DNA of 64,000 nt from Kitasatospora sp. NBC_00240 (lineage in GTDB: Bacteria; Actinomycetota; Actinomycetes; Streptomycetales; Streptomycetaceae): the NCBI RefSeq assembly GCF_026342405.1, contig NZ_JAPEMU010000001.1, positions 2,852,001 to 2,916,000 on the forward strand, given 5' to 3'. Positions 48,601-55,985 of this stretch are shown in pieces. The stretch's first letter is position 1. Each line of letters opens with the position of its first letter. The notes beneath the pieces are model-generated. The model made no database searches. It was given only the letters and a program-made list of their open reading frames with translations, and was not told where the DNA came from. A program made the translations under genes and the position numbers.

Positions 48601-49680
48601 GTCGTTGCCGTCCGCCCAGACGGTCCGCTCGACCACCGACCGGCCCGCCGTGGAGACCTCGGCGTTGTTGGGGACGTCCTGGACCACCGCGATGCCCTGG
48701 GGCAAGGTACGCACCAGCTCCTTCGCTCGGCCGACCACAAACACCTTCCCCCCGCCCCGGCTGAGGCCCAGCTCGGTGCGCTTCCCCTCGGCGACCTCCA
48801 GCGCCTTGGCCGGGGGACCGTCGCCCTGCCGGCTCACGGCCGCGCCCGTCAGCACCTTGGCCCGGGCTCCCTCTGCTCCCGCCGGGTCGAGGAAGGACAG
48901 TCCGCCGTCGCCGCCCGGCGTCAGGTAGTAGGGGACGGAGTCGGTCACGGCGAGGGTGCTGCGACTGCCGTCCGTGGCATACCTGACGACGCGGTTGCTG
49001 TCGGCGGCGGCGATCCCACCGTTCTTCAGCGGTACCGCGGAGGTGATCTGGCCGGCCACCTCCAAGGCCGGGGAGAGCGCCTTGGTGACGGTGTCGAGCC
49101 GGATCAGCCGGGTGGCATTGCGGTCGTCCCCCTGGCTCTGCGTCAGAACGGCCGTCTCGTCCGCCCCGCAGCCGGGATTGAAGTACGCGAGTGTGGTGGT
49201 GACGGGCAGTTTGTCGACCTTGCCGGTGGCGAGGTCCACGACGGCCGCGAACGCTCCACGGGCCATGAGGTCCGACTTGTTGGTGAAGGTACGCGGCGCG
49301 TAGACGACGACGGCCCGCTCCCCCGAGGCCGTGACGCAGGCGTTGCCGATCCACTGGTCGGCCTCGAAGGCCGGCTCCGAGAGTGTCGCGGCGGTGCGCC
49401 ACGCGTACCCGTCGCGTTCGTCGGCCACCAGGAGGTGGAAGCCTTCGGCGTCCGACGACGTCGTCCAGGCTCTGTCGGCGGAACTCGCCCAGTCCGGGCC
49501 GAGCGTCGCTCCGCGCTCTGCCGGTGGCACCTCCGACGGTGCGGGTGCCACCGGGGCGGCCGGCGCCGGAGCGGCCGGGACGGCGTTGGCAGGTGAGAAG
49601 CCGGCGGGTAGCAGTCCTGCCACCACGCCGGATATCAGGATCGAGATGAGCCGTGTTCGGGCTCGGTGCGGTTTACCCAT
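45679..49680 (-). CDS. Giant secreted multidomain protein with lysozyme-like and C-terminal SGNH/GDSL hydrolase domains
   Basis: About 1,333 residues. ATG 49680 (MGKPHRARTRLISILISG) gives a classical signal peptide and has GGGA upstream; ATG 49698 is possible. Residues 40-430 form a repetitive beta-rich region like a propeller. At about 470-720 is a segment with VTAQESNMWQAS, YGVTQVTDHM and LWAYNSGLH, reminiscent of transglycosylase/lysozyme folds with the Glu in AQES. Next comes a Cys-rich stretch (residues 760-890), a beta-sandwich resembling golvesin C-terminal domains (about 890-1030), then an SGNH hydrolase. That last domain has GDSYSSGEG near 1035, GGND near 1155 and the distal His in SYHPNNPG near 1310. 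It probably acts on cell-wall or extracellular polymer esters. Its domain boundaries are my estimate; the hydrolase call is firm. Confidence 0.87.
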   Translation of the reverse strand: MGKPHRARTRLISILISGVVAGLLPAGFSPANAVPAAPAPAAPVAPAPSEVPPAERGATLGPDWASSADRAWTTSSDAEGFHLLVADERDGYAWRTAATLSEPAFEADQWIGNACVTASGERAVVVYAPRTFTNKSDLMARGAFAAVVDLATGKVDKLPVTTTLAYFNPGCGADETAVLTQSQGDDRNATRLIRLDTVTKALSPALEVAGQITSAVPLKNGGIAAADSNRVVRYATDGSRSTLAVTDSVPYYLTPGGDGGLSFLDPAGAEGARAKVLTGAAVSRQGDGPPAKALEVAEGKRTELGLSRGGGKVFVVGRAKELVRTLPQGIAVVQDVPNNAEVSTAGRSVVERTVWADGNDSRPVNDEAVASTRPAAVDLKVLGTGRDVRFTVDPAARVSELAAGGATLSPALTAPPTGTVGGTGAKASGAASRSETLVAAAAGDPNAPVEQERTCSVPRNDPRNQALQPKPRQVEWAVDQAIMGTLNQNVQRPANWKNLGMPAYSPQSLVSAQPLMGGGRVPAQILLGVTAQESNMWQASRVVTPGETGNPLIGNFYGVQLYDADPSNDWAINWADADCGYGVTQVTDHMRMAGRENGQGGTAYDYNIQRAIALDYTANIAVGLTILQGKWNETRAAGLIVNNGDASKIENWFTALWAYNSGLHADTHDGEPWGLGWNNNPANPLWDAGRGSFLDGSPSDAAHPQDWPYPEKVLGFAAHGFSALESPGTMVGSFRTAWWNGTTDASHPYATGTALANRRAVKPPEDLFCAVLENVCNPVRIADSSSNDTASTGPCGRVDFHCWWHQPVTWKADCSYTCGNELVRFNSTYVEEPDGTAYPPNCSLTASANGNALPANALVIDDVPDSTPSIRPGCGHPWTNSGTFTMDFEADTSGLYPSKMDLHQLGAGFGGHFYFSHSRTLGARNGIHEISGTWTLNQPQNNWSRVLVHLPDNGAESQQAHYEIDTGNGSFSHARYINQKRLANRWVSLGVFQLEGVPRVRLSSVTEDGTGDEDIAWDAVAFSPLPGKPKDFVVQMGDSYSSGEGAKPYEGGTDVGPYASISTQGSTGRSWNACRRSQNSLVRKTVLPGRSTSIGAMSDGYDAGLDFQNTSCSGAYTYSMNSTPAVWGALGQHHEMSQLRAGFLDENTTLVTLSIGGNDAKFGPTVGACGDPTVGCPTDAKVRGDITAMVPKMTEVLDEIAARAPNAKIVVLGYPQFFNTTQANVACTVMGNSAQANINSWAVFMKDEQTRAVSESYASPRITFRWGNDEFAGHRICDSDPGLNDLVSAPTGPGDFSCPGAVICPSMESYHPNNPGTGRYALALQNALQAAQY

Positions 49681-49913
49681 CAGTTGATTCCCGTCCATTG
49701 GTTGTCCGTGGGTCCGGGCACGTCGGAGCGGGATACGGGCAGAAGTGCGAGGATGCCGTTCTTCGTGGCGGCCGGCCTGTCCCGCGTCTCCCGTTCCGGG
49801 ATCATGCGGGCCCTGTGCCGCCCGTTCGCCGAATCCTGATCTCCCCCGGCGCCAGCATTTCTGGTGGCACGTGAATACAACCCCGCCCGACCGCGCCCCG
49901 ACTACTCCGTCCT

Positions 49914-49953
49914 GGGAGGGCAGGGGGCCGAGAGATCGGCCCCCTGCCTTCCC
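49914..49953 (-). terminator. 18-bp hairpin after the lipoprotein gene
   Basis: Stem GGGAGGGCAGGGGGCCGA / TCGGCCCCCTGCCTTCCC with one G-T pair and a GAGA loop, adjoining the stop at 49954-49956. Confidence 0.85.
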
Positions 49954-50889
49954 TCACCCGACGCTCGAAGCCTGTTTGAGCGTGGCTGTGTTGTTGTCGC
50001 GCGCCTCCGCCAGCGCGAGCTGGTTCTGCGCTATCAACTCGTTCTGGATCGCCACCTCGAAGTCGAACCAGATTTTCACGAGGCCCGATTCCGTCTTGCA
50101 GGAGATGTCTGCCGTCGCCGTGGCGATCTCCTGCGGCGTGACCGTGCCGGACCCGCGGGACGGGAGTTGATCAGTGACGGTCAACGGGCTGGTGGCTGTA
50201 TACCCCTTGCCCTTCATGCATGTGCTCCATCGGGCGATGGCGTCCACGACCGCCGGGTCCGACTGGGATCGCTCGAAGCTGTCTCCGTTGAGCTGATTGA
50301 CCAGAGCTTCGTCGAGGCGGCCGACCTTTCGGTCGGATTCACCCAGGCAGCCCCCTTCCGGAATTCGCGAGTCGGCCGGCTTCTCACCCTTCGGACCACT
50401 CCCCTTGAGTGCCGTCCCGGCTGCGGGGTCCGGCTCGACCAGAGGCGGATCACCGCTTTCGTGCGCCAGGTGGTAGCCGTATTTCTCTGCTTCCTCGGGA
50501 ACGCTGACCCCGTAGCGGCGAGCCATGTTGGCACCGTCAAAATTGGGTGGCGGATACTTCCCCGGCGTCGGCGGGTCGTATGCGAAACCGAGGTGTTTCA
50601 TGCAGTCCTGCTGGATCCGAATCTTCGCCTGCTGTATCGCCACCCGGCTGGGATAGCTGGTCATGTATGCCTGGAGAGGAAGAACCATCCCCTTCGCCAG
50701 TCCGGCGTCCACCACCGCGCTCGGTGCCCGCACACCCTCGGCTGCCGGCGGCGCAGCATCGGCCGCACCGGCCGAGGATGTCGGTGAATCCTGACAACCT
50801 GCCGCACCGAGCGCGAGTGCGGCGAGCGCCAGGACGCCCAGGGTGCGGCGGCCGACGCGCCTCCCCGGCCGCACCGGTGATTCCGTCAT
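49954..50889 (-). CDS. Secreted lipoprotein of unknown function
   Basis: A 311-residue lipoprotein: basic start (MTESPVRPGRRVGRR), hydrophobic core and lipobox LGAAGC near residue 32. The mature part is hydrophilic, with four Cys (QDCMKHLGF, GGCLGE, STCMKGKGY and ISCKTE) that may pair in two disulfides, and a C-terminal helix LAEARDNNTATLKQA. ATG 50889 overlaps the stop of the upstream gene by ATGA, so the two are translationally coupled. I know similar Cys-patterned lipoproteins from actinomycetes near MacAB-type transporters but cannot give a function. Confidence 0.82.
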   Translation of the reverse strand: MTESPVRPGRRVGRRTLGVLALAALALGAAGCQDSPTSSAGAADAAPPAAEGVRAPSAVVDAGLAKGMVLPLQAYMTSYPSRVAIQQAKIRIQQDCMKHLGFAYDPPTPGKYPPPNFDGANMARRYGVSVPEEAEKYGYHLAHESGDPPLVEPDPAAGTALKGSGPKGEKPADSRIPEGGCLGESDRKVGRLDEALVNQLNGDSFERSQSDPAVVDAIARWSTCMKGKGYTATSPLTVTDQLPSRGSGTVTPQEIATATADISCKTESGLVKIWFDFEVAIQNELIAQNQLALAEARDNNTATLKQASSVG

Positions 50890-51389
50890 CCGTTGCGCCG
50901 GTGGGACGCGTTGTTGTTGTGGAGCCTGGCAATGAGGTTGCCGTTCGAGTTCGGATCAAATGTCTGGGCCGTGCCGTTGAAATACGAGTTGTAGTACACG
51001 GTGTAGCTTGCCCAGGCGTCGCCGTTCACCACGGAGGCCGCGTTGTTCTTGAGACCCTGCCCGCTCCCCGTGGCCCACTCGCAGTGCGATCCACCGAGAT
51101 TGCTCCGGACATCCTGGTTGGAGTAGCCGAACTGATAGAGGGCGATGATGTTGCCGTTGGGTGAACTGACACCCCAATGGTCCTCGATCTGCTGGCTAGA
51201 CAGGTAGCACGGACTCGTCGAGACTCCCCCCACCTGTGTGGAGTTGTAGAAAATCCCGAAACAGTAGGATTTGTCGGTGTAGTTGCAGGTGTCCGACACG
51301 TATTCGATGGCCTGAGCAGGGACCGTCGATGCGACGGACATGAGCGCAGCCGCGGCCGTGGTGAGTACAGCGGCAATTCTGAACTTCAT
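50886..51389 (-). CDS. Small secreted protein of unknown function
   Basis: A 167-residue exported protein from ATG 51389 (MKFRIAAVLTTAAAALM) with a signal peptide cleaved near AQAIEYV. The mature 130 residues are rich in Asn, Ser, Tyr and Gly, with Cys in SDTCNYTDKSYCFGIFYN, SPCYLSS and GSHCEWA, a small disulfide-stabilised beta fold. The GIFYNS and WASYTVYYNSYFNG segments recall peptidase-inhibitor-like secreted proteins, but I cannot place it. It is the first gene of the coupled pair with the lipoprotein and reads away from the adaptor operon. Confidence 0.8.
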   Translation of the reverse strand: MKFRIAAVLTTAAAALMSVASTVPAQAIEYVSDTCNYTDKSYCFGIFYNSTQVGGVSTSPCYLSSQQIEDHWGVSSPNGNIIALYQFGYSNQDVRSNLGGSHCEWATGSGQGLKNNAASVVNGDAWASYTVYYNSYFNGTAQTFDPNSNGNLIARLHNNNASHRRNG

Positions 51390-51821
51390 GTCACTCCTTC
51401 GAATGGCCGCGTCCGGCCGATTGCCGGCAGCACGGGAAGAGAACACCGGAGCCAGAGGAGTGGAAAGCCGTTCTACATCAAGAAAAATCACCCCATTCGC
51501 CTCGATTCGAGGCGAACGGGGCCACCCCCCGGCGGCTGAAGTCGATAGTTGTTGTAGGCCAAGAACGTGTCAAGTGTGATCCTCGACACAGTAGACATTT
51601 CCTTAATCCTGTTGCTGGCCCGGCGTCAGCTCTGCATACGATTCGTACTTGCCGGGCGCTCCGGCAGTGCTCCGAAACGACGCATGTACACGCGAAACCG
51701 GCACGCGCATCGGCTGCTTCGAGCATGTCGCATGTGTCCGAATATTTTCACATTTTAGCTGCTTTTCATTCCTTTGCACGGACGCTGCCGAAAAGTTCGG
51801 CCTTGAATTTGAGAGAAGCGA
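51390..51821. other. Divergent promoter region with lower GC content
   Basis: About 432 bp between the secreted-protein gene and the adaptor operon. The stretch 51550-51790 is visibly richer in A and T than the surroundings. It contains the hairpin at 51491-51521 and presumably both promoters. No gene is supported. Confidence 0.65.
51491..51521. promoter_or_regulatory. Long near-perfect inverted repeat
   Basis: CCCCATTCGCCTCGA paired with TCGAGGCGAACGGGG, one mismatch and almost no loop. It lies about 100 bp upstream of ATG 51389, in promoter position rather than after a gene, so it may be an operator or leader structure. Terminator activity cannot be excluded. Confidence 0.55.
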
Positions 51822-53306
51822 ATGCCAGCCAACTCCCGTCGGCGATCTGTACTGATTTCCACCGCGTTGGTCTCCGTCACGCTCACCGCAGCAGGCGTGG
51901 GGGCCTCGGCCGTCATGAAGTCGCCCGCCCAGGCTGCGGCCGAGACGAGGCCTCCCCCGCCCGACGTACTGACGAGCAGAGTGGAGCGGCAGGTGCTGAC
52001 GTCGACGGTGGTGACACGAGGCCAGGTGGCTGCCGGGCGGTCCGTCGACGTGGCGCCGGTCGGGGCCGGGGCGGGCGGAGGCTCTCTTCCGGTCGTCACC
52101 AAGTTGCCGCTGAGGGCCGGGGAACAGGTGCAGGAGGCATCGTCGGTGCTCGAAGTGGCCGGGCGCCCGGTGTTCGCGCTCCTGGGCGAACTGCCGGTCT
52201 ACCGAGATCTCAAACCCGGCACCGCGGGAGCTGATGTGCAGCAGCTTCAGCAGGCCCTGACCGCAGCCGGATTCCCGGTCGGGGCGGACGCACCCGGTAC
52301 GTTCGGGGAGGGGACGAAGGCTGCGGTCAAGGGCTTCTACACCGCCCGGGGGTACGATCCCCTGCCCTCGTCCCCGGACGGGGCCCAGCGAGTTGCCGCG
52401 GCCAAGGACGCGGTGCGGGGCGGCGAGCGAGCCCTGGCCGATGCCAAGGAGGCACTTGAGTCGGTGCGGAAGGCTACTGACGGTGCGAAGTCGGTGCCTG
52501 CGTCCGAATCGGGAACCGAGGGCCGGCCCACTCCCGACAAGCCGGCTGCCGCGACCCAGTCAGGTCTGACGGCTGCGCGCAAGCAGGTGACGCGGGCCTC
52601 CGAGGATCTGGACGGTCTCCAGGTGAAACTGGCTGAGGTGAGCGCGGCGTCCGGCCCGATGGTGCCGGCCTCCGAACTGGTGTTCCTGCCGGGATTTCCG
52701 GCGCGGGTCGACACCGTTGCCGGTCAGGTGGGCAGTACGGTCAGCGGCAAGGTGCTGACTCTGTCTGCGGGTGCGCTGGTGGTTCACGGCAGGCTGTCCC
52801 CGTCCGACAGGGGGCTTGTGCAGCCCGGACAGAAGGTGGAGATCGTTTCCGAACTGACCGGCATGAAGGCTGCCGCCACTGTCGCTTCGGTCTCCGACAG
52901 CATCGGTGGCTCTCCACAGGCCGCGGAAGGCGAGCAGGGGCAGAACAAGGGTGCGGGAACCGCAGCCGCAGGCACTGGTGCTGGGTACCAGTTGCTTGTC
53001 CAACCCGATGCACCCCTGGACTCCAGGCTGGCCAACCAGGACGTCCGACTGACGATCGTGGCCGCCTCGTCCGCCGGTGCGGTCCTGACCGTACCGCTCT
53101 CCGCGATTTCCGCCACCGTCGAGGGCAGGACGGTGATCACGATGTACGACGGCGGGCAACGGCGACGCGTGGAGGTGACTCCGGGCACGGTCGGCGCCGG
53201 CAGCGCCGAGGTGCGGCCCCTGGTCGACGGTTCGGTACGAGAAGGTGACCAAGTGATCGTCGGGGTCAAGGGTGCGGCCGGCGACGCGAAGGCCGGTGCG
53301 AGGTGA
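51822..53306 (+). CDS. Efflux/secretion adaptor (MacA/HlyD-like) with peptidoglycan-binding domain
   Basis: A 494-residue periplasmic-type adaptor: N-terminal signal or anchor (SRRRSVLISTALVSVTLTAA), a split beta-barrel and lipoyl-like region, and a PG_binding_1 domain at about 125-175 (GTAGADVQQLQQALTAAGFP). A coiled-coil Ala/Lys/Glu helix pair follows (about 190-280), then the returning barrel with SPSDRGLVQPGQKVEI and a C-terminal TVEGRTVITMYDGG. ATG 51822 follows GAGAGAAG. Its stop overlaps the GTG of the ATPase gene (GTGA), so the three genes form one operon. The adaptor probably links the ABC transporter to the thick cell wall. Confidence 0.9.
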   Translation: MPANSRRRSVLISTALVSVTLTAAGVGASAVMKSPAQAAAETRPPPPDVLTSRVERQVLTSTVVTRGQVAAGRSVDVAPVGAGAGGGSLPVVTKLPLRAGEQVQEASSVLEVAGRPVFALLGELPVYRDLKPGTAGADVQQLQQALTAAGFPVGADAPGTFGEGTKAAVKGFYTARGYDPLPSSPDGAQRVAAAKDAVRGGERALADAKEALESVRKATDGAKSVPASESGTEGRPTPDKPAAATQSGLTAARKQVTRASEDLDGLQVKLAEVSAASGPMVPASELVFLPGFPARVDTVAGQVGSTVSGKVLTLSAGALVVHGRLSPSDRGLVQPGQKVEIVSELTGMKAAATVASVSDSIGGSPQAAEGEQGQNKGAGTAAAGTGAGYQLLVQPDAPLDSRLANQDVRLTIVAASSAGAVLTVPLSAISATVEGRTVITMYDGGQRRRVEVTPGTVGAGSAEVRPLVDGSVREGDQVIVGVKGAAGDAKAGAR

Positions 53307-53998
53307 GCACCAACGTCGTCGAGTTCCGCGCGGTGGGACTGACCTACGGTGGCACCCCGCCCATCGAGGCGTTCAGACCGTGCGACCTGGCCATACAGCA
53401 AGGGGAGTACGTTACCGTGACCGGCCCGTCCGGTTCCGGCAAGTCCACGTTTCTGAACATCGCGGGTCTGCTCGACACTCCGACGACGGGTAGCTACCTA
53501 CTGGACGGGATCGACACTGCGGCGCTTTCCGACGGCGACCGGGCAGCGCTGCGCGGCAGCCGAATCGGCTTCGTGTTTCAGTCCTTCCATCTCCTGCCGC
53601 ATCGTTCCGCCACCGAGAACGTCGCGCTGGCCATGCTCTACACCCGGGCTCACGGCCACCAGGGTGGCGCGGAGCGGCGTGAGCTGGCCCGCGAGGCGCT
53701 TGGCCGGGTCGGCCTGGAACACCGCCTCGATGCCTTGCCCACGAAGCTGTCCGGCGGTGAGCGCCAGCGCGTGGCCATTGCCCGCGCCCTGGTCTGCCGG
53801 CCGTCATTGCTCCTCTGCGACGAACCCACCGGCAACCTCGACACCGCGACAGCCGACTCCGTCCTCACCCTCATCGACGAACTTCACGCGGCCGGCATGA
53901 CGATCATCCTGATCACTCACGACTCCGAGGTCGCCGCCCGTGCCCGGCGCACCCTGTCGATCCGCGACGGAGCACTGGCCGAGCTGGTCACCCGATGA
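53303..53998 (+). CDS. ABC transporter ATP-binding protein (MacB/LolD type)
   Basis: A 231-residue ATPase with all motifs: Walker [10 protein letters not shown]-loop [13 protein letters not shown], signature [15 protein letters not shown], Walker [13 protein letters not shown] and the switch His in LITHDSEVA. The [16 protein letters not shown] phrase is typical of MacB/LolD/FtsE-type ATPases that drive extracytoplasmic mechanotransmission rather than transmembrane pumping. GTG 53303 overlaps the adaptor stop, and its own stop overlaps the permease start. Confidence 0.96.
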   Translation: MSTNVVEFRAVGLTYGGTPPIEAFRPCDLAIQQGEYVTVTGPSGSGKSTFLNIAGLLDTPTTGSYLLDGIDTAALSDGDRAALRGSRIGFVFQSFHLLPHRSATENVALAMLYTRAHGHQGGAERRELAREALGRVGLEHRLDALPTKLSGGERQRVAIARALVCRPSLLLCDEPTGNLDTATADSVLTLIDELHAAGMTIILITHDSEVAARARRTLSIRDGALAELVTR

Positions 53999-55239
53999 CG
54001 GCATGGTTCCGGGGACGCACTCCGCGTACGGTCAAGCCGTCCCGCCTGTCGGGGTCGGACCTGCTCGGCGAGTCGCTGGCGGGCATCCTGCAACGCCCCG
54101 CGCGTTCGATACTGACCAGTCTGGGCACGGTCCTGGGCGTAGGCACCTTCGTGGCCATTCTCGGCCTGACCGCGACCACGTCGTCCCAGGTCGACTCGCG
54201 CTTCAATCTCCTGACTGCCACCGAGGTTTCCATCGAGGACGTCGGCGGTGGCCACCCGGAGCTGACACCGCTGTCATTTCCCGCCGACGCGGACGCCCGC
54301 ATCCAACGCCTCAACGGGGTCGAGGCTGCCGGGGTCTTCTGGAATGTTCGGCTTGAGGATTCCGTCGTGCGATCGGCCCCGATCGGCAACGCGGCCGACG
54401 GGGAGCGAGCCCAGATCGTGGCCGCCTCGGCCGGCGCTCTGGCCGCTGCCGGACCGCATCTCGCCCAGGGACGAACATTCGACGCCTGGCACGACTCCAC
54501 CTCGCAACCAGTGGTCGTGATCGGGGCCGGAACAGCCGCCCGGCTCGGTATCACCACCCTTGACGTCCAACCTGCCGTCTTCATCGCCGGACAGCCGTTC
54601 ACCGTCATCGGGATCGTCGACGACGTCCGGCGCAAGACCGACCTTCTGATGTCCGTCACCGTTCCGAGAGGAACTGCCGCAAGGCTCTGGGGCAACCCGA
54701 TCGGCGACCGCGCCAAAATGATCATCTCCACCCAGATCGGTGCAGCGCAACAGATTGCCGGAGAGGCCGCCCTCGCCCTGGACCCCGTCCATCCCGAGAA
54801 CTTCAGGGCCGTTCCCCCACCGGACCCCAGAAGCTTGCGAACTGGCGTGACGTCCGACCTGAACCAGCTTTTTCTGCTTCTGGCAGCGATATGCCTCGTC
54901 ATCGGTTCGGTCGGCATCGCCAACACCACGCTGGTCGCCGTACTTGAGCGCACCGGCGAGATAGGCCTGCGGCGCGCACTCGGTGCGCGTGGACGTCACA
55001 TCACCGCACAGTTTCTCACCGAGTCGACCTGCCTCGGTCTGCTCGGCGGGTTGATCGGCACCTCGCTGGGAGTACTCACGGTTCTCGGCGTGGTCCTCGC
55101 TCGCGACTGGACCCCGGTCGTCGAGCCGGTCACCGTCGTCACAGCCCCACTCGTCGGCCTGCTCACCGGCCTGCTCGCGGGCCTCTACCCCGCCTGGCGC
55201 GCCGCTCGAATCCAACCCGTCGAAGCGCTCAGGCGTTGA
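53995..55239 (+). CDS. ABC transporter permease (MacB/FtsX family)
   Basis: A 414-residue permease with one N-terminal membrane helix (RSILTSLGTVLGVGTFVAIL), a large extracytoplasmic MacB_PCD-like domain (about 60-280), then three helices from about 295, including LLAAICLVIGSVGIANTTLV and LGLLGGLIGTSLGV. The cytosolic coupling segment ERTGEIGLRRALGARGRHI is diagnostic of FtsX/MacB permeases. It ends in AWRAARIQPVEALRR, also typical. ATGA overlap with the ATPase. The probable substrate is a cell-wall or peptide ligand; the divergent secreted proteins are candidates. Confidence 0.95.
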   Translation: MTAWFRGRTPRTVKPSRLSGSDLLGESLAGILQRPARSILTSLGTVLGVGTFVAILGLTATTSSQVDSRFNLLTATEVSIEDVGGGHPELTPLSFPADADARIQRLNGVEAAGVFWNVRLEDSVVRSAPIGNAADGERAQIVAASAGALAAAGPHLAQGRTFDAWHDSTSQPVVVIGAGTAARLGITTLDVQPAVFIAGQPFTVIGIVDDVRRKTDLLMSVTVPRGTAARLWGNPIGDRAKMIISTQIGAAQQIAGEAALALDPVHPENFRAVPPPDPRSLRTGVTSDLNQLFLLLAAICLVIGSVGIANTTLVAVLERTGEIGLRRALGARGRHITAQFLTESTCLGLLGGLIGTSLGVLTVLGVVLARDWTPVVEPVTVVTAPLVGLLTGLLAGLYPAWRAARIQPVEALRR

Positions 55240-55985
55240 CCGCTCAGGCGTTCACACCGGCGCACGCTCTCGTGGGAGACGGCCGCGCCACGCTCCGCGC
55301 CCGACGTTCTCCCGTTGATCCGGACAGCCTGGTACCGGGACGGATCGGTCCCAAAGGAAGCACTCCAGGTAGCGAGTGGCGAAAGCAACATGAGCAAGCG
55401 GTACACGGGATAAGGGGAGGGCGTAGGAGGCCGGCTGACCGACACGGTCGTATCTGTCGTGGAACTTCCACCAGCCGCCGGTCGGGTGGACCGCCGGCGC
55501 TCCGCGGTCGGCGAGTTCGGCTGCGGTGCCGCGCCTGGCGGCATGCAGCGGTTGCGGGTTGTCGAAGCCGACGAGCCAGGCCTTGCCACCCTCGAACCTC
55601 CCGACCGCGGTCAGGCCGTCGTCCTCGGCCTTCGCGACGCGCGCTTCGACGTCGGCCAGGTGGCTGTCACAGCGTCGTCGGCTTGGCCAGCCGTGCGTCG
55701 CCACGAGTGGCGCGCCGCCGTCGGTTCTTCGTCACCCCAGGGGCGCGCCCGGAGAAGGCGACGGACGAATCCGGCGCGGGATCCAGGACACACTCCGACG
55801 TTCACTCGACCCCGCGTAGGCGTCATGGCCGGCTTGGTGGCGTCCGCCGAGCAGTGGTCGGCACGGGGACCGGCGGTGAGGAGGGGAGGGGCGGCGAGCG
55901 ATCGAAGCACGATCAAGTGGGTGGAAGCGAACCGAAATCCGGCCCGGGGTCGTCGCTCCTCCCTACGCTCCCGGAGACTCGGTCC
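55240..55985. other. Long gap with probable degenerate coding sequence
   Basis: About 746 bp between the permease stop and the methylase stop. No intact gene with clear codon bias fills it. A minus-strand frame at 55252-55704 translates to protein-like sequence; the remainder up to 55985 looks non-coding. Such debris beside a candidate defence locus may mark past insertion or deletion. Confidence 0.55.
55252..55704 (-). pseudogene. Possible gene remnant of unknown family
   Basis: A minus-strand frame of 150 codons. Its middle part (GRFEGGKAWLVGFDNPQPL, then AVHPTGGWWKFHDRYDRVG and ALPLSRVPLAHVAFATRYLE) has the mixed composition of real protein, unlike the Arg/Pro/Ala-rich shadows elsewhere. 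The N-terminal 20 residues and the C-terminal tail (WRGRLPRERAPV) look random, and no ribosome site precedes it. I take it as a decayed or fragmentary gene; it could instead be a short intact gene I do not recognise. Confidence 0.35.
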
